This document shows positions 7,604 to 14,758 of a stretch of 20,169 nucleotides of DNA, piece by piece (the first letter of the stretch is position 1; the number at the start of each line of letters is the position of its first letter). Made by a program: the position numbers and the translations under genes. The notes under the pieces were generated by a model that saw only the letters and a program-made list of their open reading frames with translations, was not told the DNA's origin and did not search any database. This DNA is from Anoxypelagibacter sp902613655 (GTDB taxonomy: Bacteria; Pseudomonadota; Alphaproteobacteria; Pelagibacterales; Pelagibacteraceae): NCBI GenBank assembly GCA_902613655.1, contig CACMHR010000011.1:1-20169 (forward strand), written 5' to 3'.

Positions 7604-8374
7604 TTATACATTGTTTAATCTTTTAAGGATACTACTCAAAGATTTTGAGAAATGTCTATAAAATCCAGCTTTTCTTAAATATTTTAAAGCATGTTCATTT
7701 AAACCCTTTGGAGTCTGTGAAGATTTTACTAAATATTTTAAATCTCTATTTGAGTTTATTGACGAGTCCTCAGATAATGCAACAAAAAGAGATGTAATAT
7801 ATTTTTGAGCTTCATTTCTTTTGACTCCTCGTTTAACTAACCAGTCAGACAATAATTTTAATAATTCATAAAAAGATGCCATTATTGAAGAAGTCACCCA
7901 AAAATTTTTTGATAGTTTCTCATTTTTAATTTCAATTACAGTTCCTAATTTATTAAAAAAATTTTTTACTTGATTATCTGGAGGGAAAATTGGAACTGGC
8001 CCCTGTTTATTAGATATTGGAGGAAGTGGTATTGCCCTTATTATTTTATTATTTTTTCCGATATATTTTTTTAGCTGAGAGAGATTTATTGTAGAAATAA
8101 AACTCACAATTTTTTGATTTTTTTTAAAATTAAGTTTACTTAATATTTTTTTCCCAACCTGTGGAGTTATCGCTAAAAAAACTAAGCTAGATTTGTTTAT
8201 TAATTGTTGATTATCTTTGGCAATAGTTACTTTTTTAAATCTTTTACTAAGTTTTTTTGCTATATTTTTATTACGTGGGGAGATATAGATTTTTTTAATT
8301 TTTAATTTAGATTTAAAAATACCTAAAATAATAGAATATGTAATGTGTCCTGTTCCTAGAAAACCGATATTCAT
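7604..8374 (-). CDS. ProC-like NAD(P)-dependent reductase (pyrroline-5-carboxylate reductase family)
   Basis: About 256 residues from the ATG at 8374. An in-frame ATG at 8404 would add ten residues ahead of the Rossmann strand, so the internal one is preferred. The N-terminus MNIGFLGTGHITYSI is a dinucleotide-binding fold like ProC's IGFIGAGNM, with His at the usual Asn. SLVFLAITPQVGKKIL matches the ProC 'AVKPQ' region. The C-terminal helical domain has a segment SSQTPKGLNEHALKYLRKAG where ProC has V(T/R)SPGGTT...AL. The segment IRAIPLPPISNKQGPVPIFPPD replaces the canonical RxMPNTP. Proline synthesis is therefore not certain; a related imine or ketimine reductase is equally possible. It is the first gene of the proC-like-livGFHM unit, which points to metabolism of the imported compound. 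Confidence 0.8.
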   Translation of the reverse strand: MNIGFLGTGHITYSIILGIFKSKLKIKKIYISPRNKNIAKKLSKRFKKVTIAKDNQQLINKSSLVFLAITPQVGKKILSKLNFKKNQKIVSFISTINLSQLKKYIGKNNKIIRAIPLPPISNKQGPVPIFPPDNQVKNFFNKLGTVIEIKNEKLSKNFWVTSSIMASFYELLKLLSDWLVKRGVKRNEAQKYITSLFVALSEDSSINSNRDLKYLVKSSQTPKGLNEHALKYLRKAGFYRHFSKSLSSILKRLNNV

Positions 8375-8379
8375 CAATA

Positions 8380-9462
8380 ATGCAGAATAACCAAGCAATA
8401 CCATTTAATAAAGAAAATTTTAAACAAATTTTATCTAAACAATTTGCTTGGGTAATAGTTGTATCAGTACCAGGCGCCTTAATTGCTGAATATTTCAACG
8501 TTCCATTGGCATGGTTTTTAGGTCCAATGTTAGTTACTTCAATTGTAACTTTGAGCGGTGTTAAAACAAAAATGCCAAAATTAGTTTTAAGCACGATTTT
8601 AATAATTCTTGGGCTTTATATTGGTAGTTATATCGACAAAACTTTATTTTCTCAAATTCATCAATGGATTTGGACATCATTAATAATGCTTGGATATATA
8701 ATTGTAAGTGTGATTTTGGTTTCTAAATATTTACAAAAGTTTTCTGGTTATGGAGAAAAAACATCAATTTTTTCGGCTGCCCCTGGAGCTTTAGGACCTT
8801 TATTAATTTTGGCTGAAGATGAAAAATCTGATCTAAGTAGAGTTGCTACATCTCATTTAATAAGATTAATTATTATTATAACTATTTTTCCTTTTATTGT
8901 TCATAGTCTAAACAATTCTGAAAATGTTAAAGTAGTTGAAGAAATAATAATTGAACAAAACATTTACGATCTATTTATTTTAATCATTTTATCACTAATT
9001 TTAATTTTAATTTTTGATAAACTTAAAATTCCTGCTGCACTTTTAGCTGGTACATTGGTAGCAAGTGGTTTTTTACAAATTTCAGAAATTGCCTCATATA
9101 AACTTCCGCCAAATATAATTAATTATTGTTTATTAATTCTTGGATCATCAGTTGGTTGTAGGTTTGCAGATAAAACATTCAATGATATTGCTAAAAATGC
9201 GCTTCATAGTTTTATTGCAACTTTTCTACTAGTTATCCTAGGTCTAATAGCAGCATTTATTGCAGGATTTGTAATAGACAAAAATTTTTATACTTTATTA
9301 TTGTCTTATTGTCCTGGTGGTATTTATGAGGTTGCGGTGATCGCTATATTTTTTGATTTAGATCCAGAATTCGTGTCATTTCATCATATAATTAGATTAT
9401 TGATGATTTTATTTTTTGTTCCTCTTTTGTTAAAAATTATAAGTAAAAAAAAACCCAGCTAA
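8380..9462 (+). CDS. AbrB-family (PF05145-type) inner-membrane protein
   Basis: A 360-residue polytopic membrane protein with about ten hydrophobic segments. Two internally similar halves are visible: the first has PLAWFLGPMLVTSIV and FSAAPGALGPLLILAEDEKSDLSRVATSHLIRL. The second has IPAALLAGTLVASGFL and LSYCPGGIYEVAVIAIFFDLDPEFVSFHHIIRLL. Pairing of a (A/C)PG(A/G) motif with an H-x-I-R-L motif is the signature of the AbrB / putative ammonia monooxygenase membrane family, despite the misleading regulator name. Its transport role is unknown. The start codon is only 5 bp from the start of the divergent ProC-like gene and has no clear Shine-Dalgarno. The stop codon is inside the terminator hairpin. 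Confidence 0.85.
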   Translation: MQNNQAIPFNKENFKQILSKQFAWVIVVSVPGALIAEYFNVPLAWFLGPMLVTSIVTLSGVKTKMPKLVLSTILIILGLYIGSYIDKTLFSQIHQWIWTSLIMLGYIIVSVILVSKYLQKFSGYGEKTSIFSAAPGALGPLLILAEDEKSDLSRVATSHLIRLIIIITIFPFIVHSLNNSENVKVVEEIIIEQNIYDLFILIILSLILILIFDKLKIPAALLAGTLVASGFLQISEIASYKLPPNIINYCLLILGSSVGCRFADKTFNDIAKNALHSFIATFLLVILGLIAAFIAGFVIDKNFYTLLLSYCPGGIYEVAVIAIFFDLDPEFVSFHHIIRLLMILFFVPLLLKIISKKKPS

Positions 9463-9477
9463 AAGCTGGGTTTTTTT
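9447..9477. terminator. Bidirectional Rho-independent terminator
   Basis: A perfect 14-base inverted repeat (AAAAAAACCCAGCT at 9447-9460 and AGCTGGGTTTTTTT at 9464-9477) with an AAA loop. The U-tract is present in both orientations, so it can serve both the AbrB-family gene, whose TAA (9460-9462) lies inside it, and the convergent outer-membrane gene ending at 9501. Confidence 0.88.
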
Positions 9478-9500
9478 AAATAAGAATTAATTTCTTATAA

Positions 9501-10175
9501 TTAGAATTTAAATCCTAAAGAAACTTTAGCACCAGTTACATCTAAGTCAGCAGAAACTGAGTTAGTTGTTGTTGATGAAGCTGAGTATGTATCGTAGTCA
9601 GTTGTAAAACCTTCGATTTTATAAACGCCACGTTCTCCCATCTCGCCTTTGTAACCTAAAGCGTATGTTATCGCATCCAATTCTTTATTTGGATACGTAC
9701 CGTAACCAGATGAATTCGTCTGATTAACGTTAATGTCTACGCTTGATAAAGCTCCTTTAACATAAACTCCGCCACCTAAAAGTACTTCTGCGTAAAAAGT
9801 ATGATGGTCTGAGATTTCTCCATTTACTTCTAGAGTTCCCGTATCATTCTCTGCAGGGTCGGTACCTTCTACATCTGTTCTTTTTAAAGTTCTTGAACTG
9901 ATATCATGTGAACCAGGTACTATAGCAAAACCAAGAGTTATCCTCTCAGAATCACCAAATGAATATTCTGCGTAAAGTTCAGCAAATCCAATATCGTTAC
10001 TTGCAGTAGCGTCTTCACCTGTTTCTGTTTCAGAACCAGACTCACTATTTGTTTCACTACCAGCTGCACCGATCATACCTATACCACCTGTTACTCCCAT
10101 TCCAAAACTTCCAGCTTGCGCGGCTGAAAATAAGAACATACTTAAAAAAGTAGCTATGATAAGTTTTAGTTTCAT
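9501..10175 (-). CDS. Probable outer-membrane beta-barrel protein
   Basis: This 224-residue protein has a clear Sec signal peptide (MKLK, hydrophobic core, cleavage after AQA at residue 21). Gly-rich alternating segments such as GSFGMGVTGGIGMIGAAG, FAELYAEYSFGD, HTFYAEVLLGGGVYVKGAL, ITYALGYKGEMGE and the end VTGAKVSLGFKF follow. The terminal Phe and alternating hydrophobic pattern are the classic barrel-assembly signal. Roughly eight strands would fit the length. An acidic Ser/Thr/Glu-rich loop occupies about residues 39-60. No specific family could be named; small OmpA/OmpW-like barrels are alternatives. An AGGA Shine-Dalgarno (near 10183-10186) supports the start, and the gene has its own promoter upstream. 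Confidence 0.75.
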   Translation of the reverse strand: MKLKLIIATFLSMFLFSAAQAGSFGMGVTGGIGMIGAAGSETNSESGSETETGEDATASNDIGFAELYAEYSFGDSERITLGFAIVPGSHDISSRTLKRTDVEGTDPAENDTGTLEVNGEISDHHTFYAEVLLGGGVYVKGALSSVDINVNQTNSSGYGTYPNKELDAITYALGYKGEMGERGVYKIEGFTTDYDTYSASSTTTNSVSADLDVTGAKVSLGFKF

Positions 10176-10200
10176 AATTTATCCTTAATATTAATATTAA

Positions 10201-10220
10201 TATAAGTCTTTTGACTTATA
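10201..10220. repeat. Perfect inverted repeat overlapping the barrel-gene promoter
   Basis: TATAAGTC-TTTT-GACTTATA: 8-bp arms with a 4-base spacer. The right arm contains the proposed -10 box of the outer-membrane gene on the minus strand, and the left arm covers the expected start of transcription. It lies 26-45 bases upstream of the start codon. It could be an operator for a dimeric repressor or a 5' stem in the mRNA. Confidence 0.6.
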
Positions 10221-10242
10221 AGGAGAACTCATACAGGATCAA
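10215..10242 (-). promoter_or_regulatory. Putative promoter of the outer-membrane protein gene
   Basis: Read on the minus strand, TTGATC (10237-10242) is followed after 16 bp by TATAAG (10215-10220), a five-of-six match to the -10 consensus. Transcription would begin near 10208, giving a leader of about 33 nt that contains a period-6 AT repeat (TTAATA three times, 10185-10202) and the AGGA ribosome site. The rest of the 10243-10366 spacer, downstream of the glaH-like stop, shows only a weak inverted repeat (AATGATTT 10317-10324 with AAATCATT 10346-10353) and no convincing terminator. Confidence 0.5.
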
Positions 10243-10366
10243 TCAGTTTCTGTAAATCGCATCTAAATCTTAAAAGCAATCTGTGATTGTGTGGATCGAA
10301 AAAACCTAGTAATTTCAATGATTTTTGATGTGGCAAATATGTTACAAATCATTTTTATTTTACGAA

Positions 10367-11263
10367 TTACTGAGAAAAAACCCCTCTAATCCTAAGCAAT
10401 TCCCTAGATAAATTCATATCCTGTTTGAAAGGTTTTCTGCCGTGAAGCCAAAAATAGTTATTGGAGAAAATAGTCGAACCTGGCTTTAGAGGAAAAGCTA
10501 GCTTATTTTTACTTTGCTCAAGGGCATCGGATAGCTTCTGTAAAAAAAGCCCCTGCTCCATATTCTTAGGTTCTGGGAATTGATCAATATATGAAATGAT
10601 TGGTTTGCCATCTTTATCTTTTGAAAATACAGGGTGCTCTACTTTATAATCAATATTTTTACTTTTTGGTGAGCCCCATATAAAGTTTTGTTTTCCAACG
10701 GGATCTTCGCTTAATTCTTTGCAATGCTCCCAATCGTCAAGATGAAGTAGCACACTTTCACCGCCAAAAGTATTTATTTCTTCCATTTTAGTCATTAATA
10801 CCCAGTCGGTTTTTTCTTTTACAAAAGTTCCATCTGTATGAAGATCTAAGTTTCTGTAAGCTTTTCTTAAATAAGAATCGCTCGAATCAGAGTGCTTGAC
10901 GTGAAATCTAGCATAGTATTTATCGGTCATTGAATCGAAATTAGGAAGACCAACTAAATAAGCAAATGCTGTTGAAAGTTTTACGAGAAAATCTTTATCA
11001 AATTTTGAATTATTTATATTTGGTTCAATAATTGTAGTACCTGAATTTCTATCTTTTAAAATTTGGTTTAAATTTTTACTTAATTTTCCAGAAAAAACAT
11101 CATCAACACTTTTGGCTAAAGAAAATCTAGAAAATGGTTTGTACTCTAAAGACTGCACACTGTGTTTATTAAACGGGAATATTAATTTATCTAATTCAGT
11201 TTCTTGAATTTGAATAACTTTAATTCTCTTTGATATTGAGTGATCTTTTATTTTTAAACTCAT
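10367..11263 (-). CDS. glaH: CsiD/GlaH-like Fe(II)/2-oxoglutarate-dependent hydroxylase
   Basis: A 298-residue cytosolic enzyme closely resembling E. coli CsiD/GlaH, which converts glutarate, 2-oxoglutarate and O2 to L-2-hydroxyglutarate, succinate and CO2 in lysine catabolism. Shared stretches recognised from memory of the family are SLEYKPFSRF (residues 38-47), NFDSMTDKYYARFHVK (108-123), SDSYLR (128-133), VLLHLDDWEH (171-180) and YIDQFPEPK (225-233). The metal ligands are visible as LHTDG (His142, Asp144) and FWLHG (His274); Arg287 in SRELLRIRG is the likely 2-oxoglutarate-binding arginine. It lacks about 25 residues of the E. coli termini. It is the last gene of the livK operon, overlapping the hydrolase stop by 4 bp. 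No L-2-hydroxyglutarate dehydrogenase (lhgO) is in the window. The family is secure; the substrate being glutarate is an inference. Confidence 0.88.
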   Translation of the reverse strand: MSLKIKDHSISKRIKVIQIQETELDKLIFPFNKHSVQSLEYKPFSRFSLAKSVDDVFSGKLSKNLNQILKDRNSGTTIIEPNINNSKFDKDFLVKLSTAFAYLVGLPNFDSMTDKYYARFHVKHSDSSDSYLRKAYRNLDLHTDGTFVKEKTDWVLMTKMEEINTFGGESVLLHLDDWEHCKELSEDPVGKQNFIWGSPKSKNIDYKVEHPVFSKDKDGKPIISYIDQFPEPKNMEQGLFLQKLSDALEQSKNKLAFPLKPGSTIFSNNYFWLHGRKPFKQDMNLSRELLRIRGVFSQ

Positions 11264-12216
11264 TTTATTCTTGATGCGATATAATCTAAAATTACAGGGT
11301 TATAATATTGAAAGCAAAGACCTATATCCATACTGTGACCTTTTTTTACAGGTTCTGACCAATCGTCTCCTTTTCGAATACATTTTTTTCCATTAATTTT
11401 AAAATTTTGGGAAATCACTATTCTATTAACACTTGGAATATCATCTAACCAATCAGATAATAATCCTTCATATTTATCCTTGGGATGAGTAAATGCTAAA
11501 AGCGGAGTTTTAAGATTATTTTTAATTTCGTCATTCATCTTTTGTCTTAAATCGTGAGGTCCAGGATTTTTTTTTCTAAATTTCTCCATAGCTTTATCAA
11601 CACCTAATTTTTTGACTTTGTAATTATTAGATAATTTTCCAAAACATGCTTGCATGTAAGATATGCCACCGCCTACTTTTTCTGGATGATTAGACATGAG
11701 CAACAAAGTAGTTAACCCCCCACAAGAATGGCCGGTTATAAAAATTTGTTTTCTAGGAACCCCCAATTTAACAAACTTTTCTACTAGTTCTAAATTTAAC
11801 TCTACTCTTTTGTATAACATGTGTTTGCCTTCATATACTGTAGGCTGAGGTTTTAAATGCCACCAATCTTTTCTTTTTGGATTCGTTTCACTTTTAAGTG
11901 ACATGTCTCCTCTTAGGTGATCGCTGCAAAGATTATAAACCATTATTTTTTTTTTATTTACCTCTTTATCGATTAATGAAGCTTGATTTCTAAGTAAATT
12001 TACCCACGCGCAACCCTTCACACTATCGTTTGCATTTTGTCCATGATTATAAATTAAGATTATTTTGTTTTTAGGATCATCTATATTGAAATCATTCTTT
12101 ACAGGATGAATATTTTTTTTTGAAATAAAACCACTTTTTGTTACTTTCTCATTAGGTCCAGCATAAAGAGGTGCAAGCAAAATAGAAAAAATTGTAACTA
12201 ATAATATTTTTTTCAT
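11260..12216 (-). CDS. Exported alpha/beta-hydrolase
   Basis: A 318-residue protein with an N-terminal Sec signal (MKKILLVTIFSILLAPLYA, probable cleavage near residue 19), so it should act in the periplasm. The alpha/beta-hydrolase order is visible: oxyanion-loop IYNHGQN at 56-61, nucleophile elbow ITGHSCGG with Ser164, likely acid Asp247 in THPKDKYEG, and catalytic His294 in KKGHSMD. Several cysteines (69, 97, 165, 191, 279, 301) could form disulfides after export. I cannot assign a subfamily; ester, thioester, lactone or peptide substrates are possible. It overlaps both neighbours by 4 bp (azlD-like upstream, glaH-like downstream), so it is part of the transport operon and may release the transported compound from a larger molecule. 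Confidence 0.82.
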   Translation of the reverse strand: MKKILLVTIFSILLAPLYAGPNEKVTKSGFISKKNIHPVKNDFNIDDPKNKIILIYNHGQNANDSVKGCAWVNLLRNQASLIDKEVNKKKIMVYNLCSDHLRGDMSLKSETNPKRKDWWHLKPQPTVYEGKHMLYKRVELNLELVEKFVKLGVPRKQIFITGHSCGGLTTLLLMSNHPEKVGGGISYMQACFGKLSNNYKVKKLGVDKAMEKFRKKNPGPHDLRQKMNDEIKNNLKTPLLAFTHPKDKYEGLLSDWLDDIPSVNRIVISQNFKINGKKCIRKGDDWSEPVKKGHSMDIGLCFQYYNPVILDYIASRIK

Positions 12217-12545
12217 ACCAATTTAATTAAAACAGTTAAAAGTATAGCAGATAGCACTGTGGGGTAGACAAGGTTTCTTTTAGTAATAAAAAATACGACT
12301 ACACACACAAAAACTACAATAAATCTTAATAAATTGCTGGCTTCTCCTAAGTCTCCTGCGGGAAAAACTACCACTTTAGAAATTAAGGCTGCTAGTGTTG
12401 AGTAAGCTATACAATCAAACAATCTGAAGATCTTAGAATTCTCATCAATTCTTTCTGAAAACAAAACTCCTAAAGATCTAGATAAATAAGTAGCAATAGA
12501 CGTCACCGCTATAACCAAAATAATATTAGATGATAAATCAGTCAT
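12213..12545 (-). CDS. azlD: AzlD-family small membrane protein
   Basis: A 110-residue protein with about four hydrophobic segments, the size of AzlD/YgaH. The N-terminal segment VIAVTSIATYLSRSLGVLF resembles the AzlD pattern in which a helix is followed by a conserved TYxxR motif. SLAALISKVV-like text (STLAALISKVVVFPAG) matches the second conserved region. AzlD works with AzlC as a branched-chain amino acid exporter (YgaZH in E. coli). The start lies 8 bp inside azlC, and its end overlaps the hydrolase start by 4 bp, so translation should be coupled on both sides. Confidence 0.85.
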   Translation of the reverse strand: MTDLSSNIILVIAVTSIATYLSRSLGVLFSERIDENSKIFRLFDCIAYSTLAALISKVVVFPAGDLGEASNLLRFIVVFVCVVVFFITKRNLVYPTVLSAILLTVLIKLV

Positions 12546-13239
12546 TTATCTCTCCTGCAAAAAACGCAACTATACCAGCAGTTACGCCTCCATATAAAAT
12601 ACACCACTCAGGTGATACCAAATAAAAAAGAGGTCCAAGAATAGTTCCTAAAATAACAGAAGTTCCTATAGCGATATTTTTCATTGTGCCAAGCAACATA
12701 CAAAAAAAATAAATAGGATTTACAATAGCAAGACCAATCATCATATCTTTACTTAAATAGTCAGAAACCAAGTATCCTAAAATAGTAGAAAAAATTGCAA
12801 TTGACCAAGTTGCAGTTCCTATACCCATCCAAAAATCTATTCGATTATCTAAATTAATTTTTCTATAATCTTTTTTCATTATCAACCAGGAAGAAACAGC
12901 TAAGAAATGACACGAAATATAATATTTCCATTTTGGTTGCTTTTTGCTTTTTAATAATGGAAACATCGAAACTGCCATTGGAAATAAACGAGCATTTACT
13001 AGCCAAACACCAATAAAAATATTAACTAACGATGCGCCAACCAAAAAAGACTCGGCCATTACTAATTGTCCAGGTAATGCATAAGTGAAGAATGTAGAGA
13101 AGAAACTTTGTTGGAAATTAAAACCGATATTTTTTAAAAGTGCTCCTATCGCTAGAAAACTACATCCTAAAGCAATTGCCGGGCTATCAACCGATCGAAC
13201 TGAATATAAACCTTTTAAGAAATATCCTGATTTTCTCAT
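12538..13239 (-). CDS. azlC: AzlC-family exporter subunit
   Basis: A 233-residue polytopic inner-membrane protein of the AzlC (YgaZ-type) family. Its visible signature is the early segment SPAIALGCSFLAIGALLKNIGF followed by TYALPGQLVMAESFLVGASLVNIFIGVWLVNARLFPMAVSMFP around residues 52-92; the Gln of PGQ and the NAR motif are family hallmarks. AzlC and AzlD together export branched-chain amino acids and, in some bacteria, related compounds. Start and livF stop overlap by one base. An exporter inside an importer operon is unusual and is discussed as a finding. Confidence 0.88.
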   Translation of the reverse strand: MRKSGYFLKGLYSVRSVDSPAIALGCSFLAIGALLKNIGFNFQQSFFSTFFTYALPGQLVMAESFLVGASLVNIFIGVWLVNARLFPMAVSMFPLLKSKKQPKWKYYISCHFLAVSSWLIMKKDYRKINLDNRIDFWMGIGTATWSIAIFSTILGYLVSDYLSKDMMIGLAIVNPIYFFCMLLGTMKNIAIGTSVILGTILGPLFYLVSPEWCILYGGVTAGIVAFFAGEIND

Positions 13240-14024
13240 TAACCGCCGAGGAATAATCTTCCAACGTCAGGGTTTTTTAATAAATCATTTCCTTCACCAA
13301 CAATTGCTGTTTGGCCGGAAACTAAAACATAACCAATATCTGCAAACTCAAGACCTTTTTTTGCATTTTGCTCAACCATTATAATGGTTTTTTTTTCATT
13401 TTTTTGAAGATCATCTAAAATTTCAAAAACCATTTCAATATATCTTGGTTCTAGGCCTATCGAGGGTTCATCAACTAAAAGTATTGAAGGACGCATAACT
13501 AAAGCTCTTGATATTTCTAACAATCTTCTTTCGCCACCCGATAAAACTTTAGCTGGTTGATTTTTTCTTTTATTTAATCTTTCATATTTTTGCAGAACTT
13601 TTTGTGCCTCTGCGTAAGATTCCTCTGTTTTATCTTTAATATATCCTCCCATAAGTAAATTTTCTTCGACAGTCATATCTGGAAATACGGAATTATCTTG
13701 AAGAATGTAGGCTATACCTACACTTTTTAATTTCTCGGCAGGAGTAAGATTTGTTATTTCTTTTCCATCTATTTCTATTTGACCTGAAAAAATATTTGTA
13801 AAGCCATAAATAGAGTGAAGTATTGTTGACTTGCCAGCACCATTGGGCCCGATTAAACATAAAGACTGAGCTTTATCTACAAGTAAATTGAAATTATGAA
13901 GTATCTCCATTTTTCCATAACCAGCAGATAAATTTTTAATTTGTAAATGTAAGTTTGATCCTGAAAGTTTTTTTAAATCTTCAACTTCTGGAGCTTTTCC
14001 TAAAACCTCATATTGATTTGCCAT
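13239..14024 (-). CDS. livF: ABC transporter ATP-binding protein, LivF family (second system)
   Basis: A 261-residue ATPase subunit of the second importer. Walker A GPNGAGKS is at residues 59-66, about 22 residues later than in the other LivF here, because of a charged N-terminal extension (residues 1-24, MANQYEVLGKAPEVEDLKK...). The Q-loop AYILQDNSVFPDMTVEEN, signature LSGGERRLLEISRALV, Walker B ILLVDEPSIGLEP and the LivF-type switch MVEQNAKKGL are all intact. The ATG overlaps the livG stop by one base. A shorter start is not excluded, but the next in-frame ATG is at residue 39, inside the nucleotide-binding fold, so the long form is favoured. Confidence 0.94.
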   Translation of the reverse strand: MANQYEVLGKAPEVEDLKKLSGSNLHLQIKNLSAGYGKMEILHNFNLLVDKAQSLCLIGPNGAGKSTILHSIYGFTNIFSGQIEIDGKEITNLTPAEKLKSVGIAYILQDNSVFPDMTVEENLLMGGYIKDKTEESYAEAQKVLQKYERLNKRKNQPAKVLSGGERRLLEISRALVMRPSILLVDEPSIGLEPRYIEMVFEILDDLQKNEKKTIIMVEQNAKKGLEFADIGYVLVSGQTAIVGEGNDLLKNPDVGRLFLGG

Positions 14025-14758
14025 TATTGCGCTCCTAAATAAGCATCTACAACTCGCTTATCGTTTTTTATTTGTTGAGGAGAACCCTCTGCTAAAAGTT
14101 TACCATGAGCCAAGCAAAAAATACTTTGAGCTAAACTCATTATAACTTTCATATTGTGTTCTATTACTAAAAGAGTAATTCCATAGTCTTTATTAATTTT
14201 TATTAGTCTATCAATAATTCCATTAATCAACGTTGGATTAATTCCAGCTGTTGGCTCGTCTAATAACAACATTTTTGGCTCATTCATTAATGCCATTGCT
14301 AATTCTAAAAGTTTTTGCTGACCAAACGATAAATCTCCTCCTCTTAAATTTCTTTTTTGATAGAGACCTACAAAGTTTAAAAGATTTTCTGCTTTTTCGG
14401 TAAGCTCAGTAGGTATTTTTGCAAATATAAAGCCTGAGTCACTTGCTTTATGGCTAATCAACATATTTTCTACGCAATTAAGTTTAGAATAAATTCTTGT
14501 TTGCTGAAATGTTCTTAATAATCCCAGTTTAGCTACTGCAGGGACAGGCATTTCTGAGACCTCGGTATTATTAAAAACAATAGAACCTTGGTCAATTGGA
14601 TGAGTTCCAACAATTGAATTAAATAACGTTGTTTTACCAGAACCGTTTGGTCCAATTAAACCAACTATTGATCCTTGCTCAACAGAAACAGAAATATCTA
14701 CATTGGCTTTTACCCCTCCAAAAGATTTGCTTACATTTTTTACTTGTAAAAGACTCAT
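14024..14758 (-). CDS. livG: ABC transporter ATP-binding protein, LivG family (second system)
   Basis: A 244-residue ATPase subunit. Walker A GPNGSGKT is at residues 36-43; the signature is the LivG/urea-type variant LSFGQQKLLELAMALM; Walker B is MLLLDEPTAGINP; and the switch histidine is in VIEHNMKVIM. The C-terminus VVDAYLGAQ is typical of LivG. It overlaps livM by 4 bp at its start and livF by 1 bp at its end. It should form a heterodimer with the LivF encoded next to it, energising the LivH/LivM pair of this operon rather than that of 3717-7597. Confidence 0.95.
   Translation of the reverse strand: MSLLQVKNVSKSFGGVKANVDISVSVEQGSIVGLIGPNGSGKTTLFNSIVGTHPIDQGSIVFNNTEVSEMPVPAVAKLGLLRTFQQTRIYSKLNCVENMLISHKASDSGFIFAKIPTELTEKAENLLNFVGLYQKRNLRGGDLSFGQQKLLELAMALMNEPKMLLLDEPTAGINPTLINGIIDRLIKINKDYGITLLVIEHNMKVIMSLAQSIFCLAHGKLLAEGSPQQIKNDKRVVDAYLGAQ

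Noticed and set aside
5511..7661. Several plus-strand frames opposite livH, livF and livG
   Set aside because: All are antisense to well-recognised transporter genes and lack ribosome sites or recognisable motifs.
8313..8594. 93-codon minus-strand frame across the proC-like/AbrB start region
   Set aside because: Overlaps both real genes out of frame; no recognisable protein features.
10317..10353. Inverted repeat AATGATTT/AAATCATT as terminator of the glaH operon
   Set aside because: AT-rich 8-bp arms with a 21-base loop and no T tract directly after it on the minus strand; too weak to call.
13085..13384. 99-codon plus-strand frame across the azlC/livF junction
   Set aside because: Antisense to two coupled genes with conserved family motifs; no independent signal.
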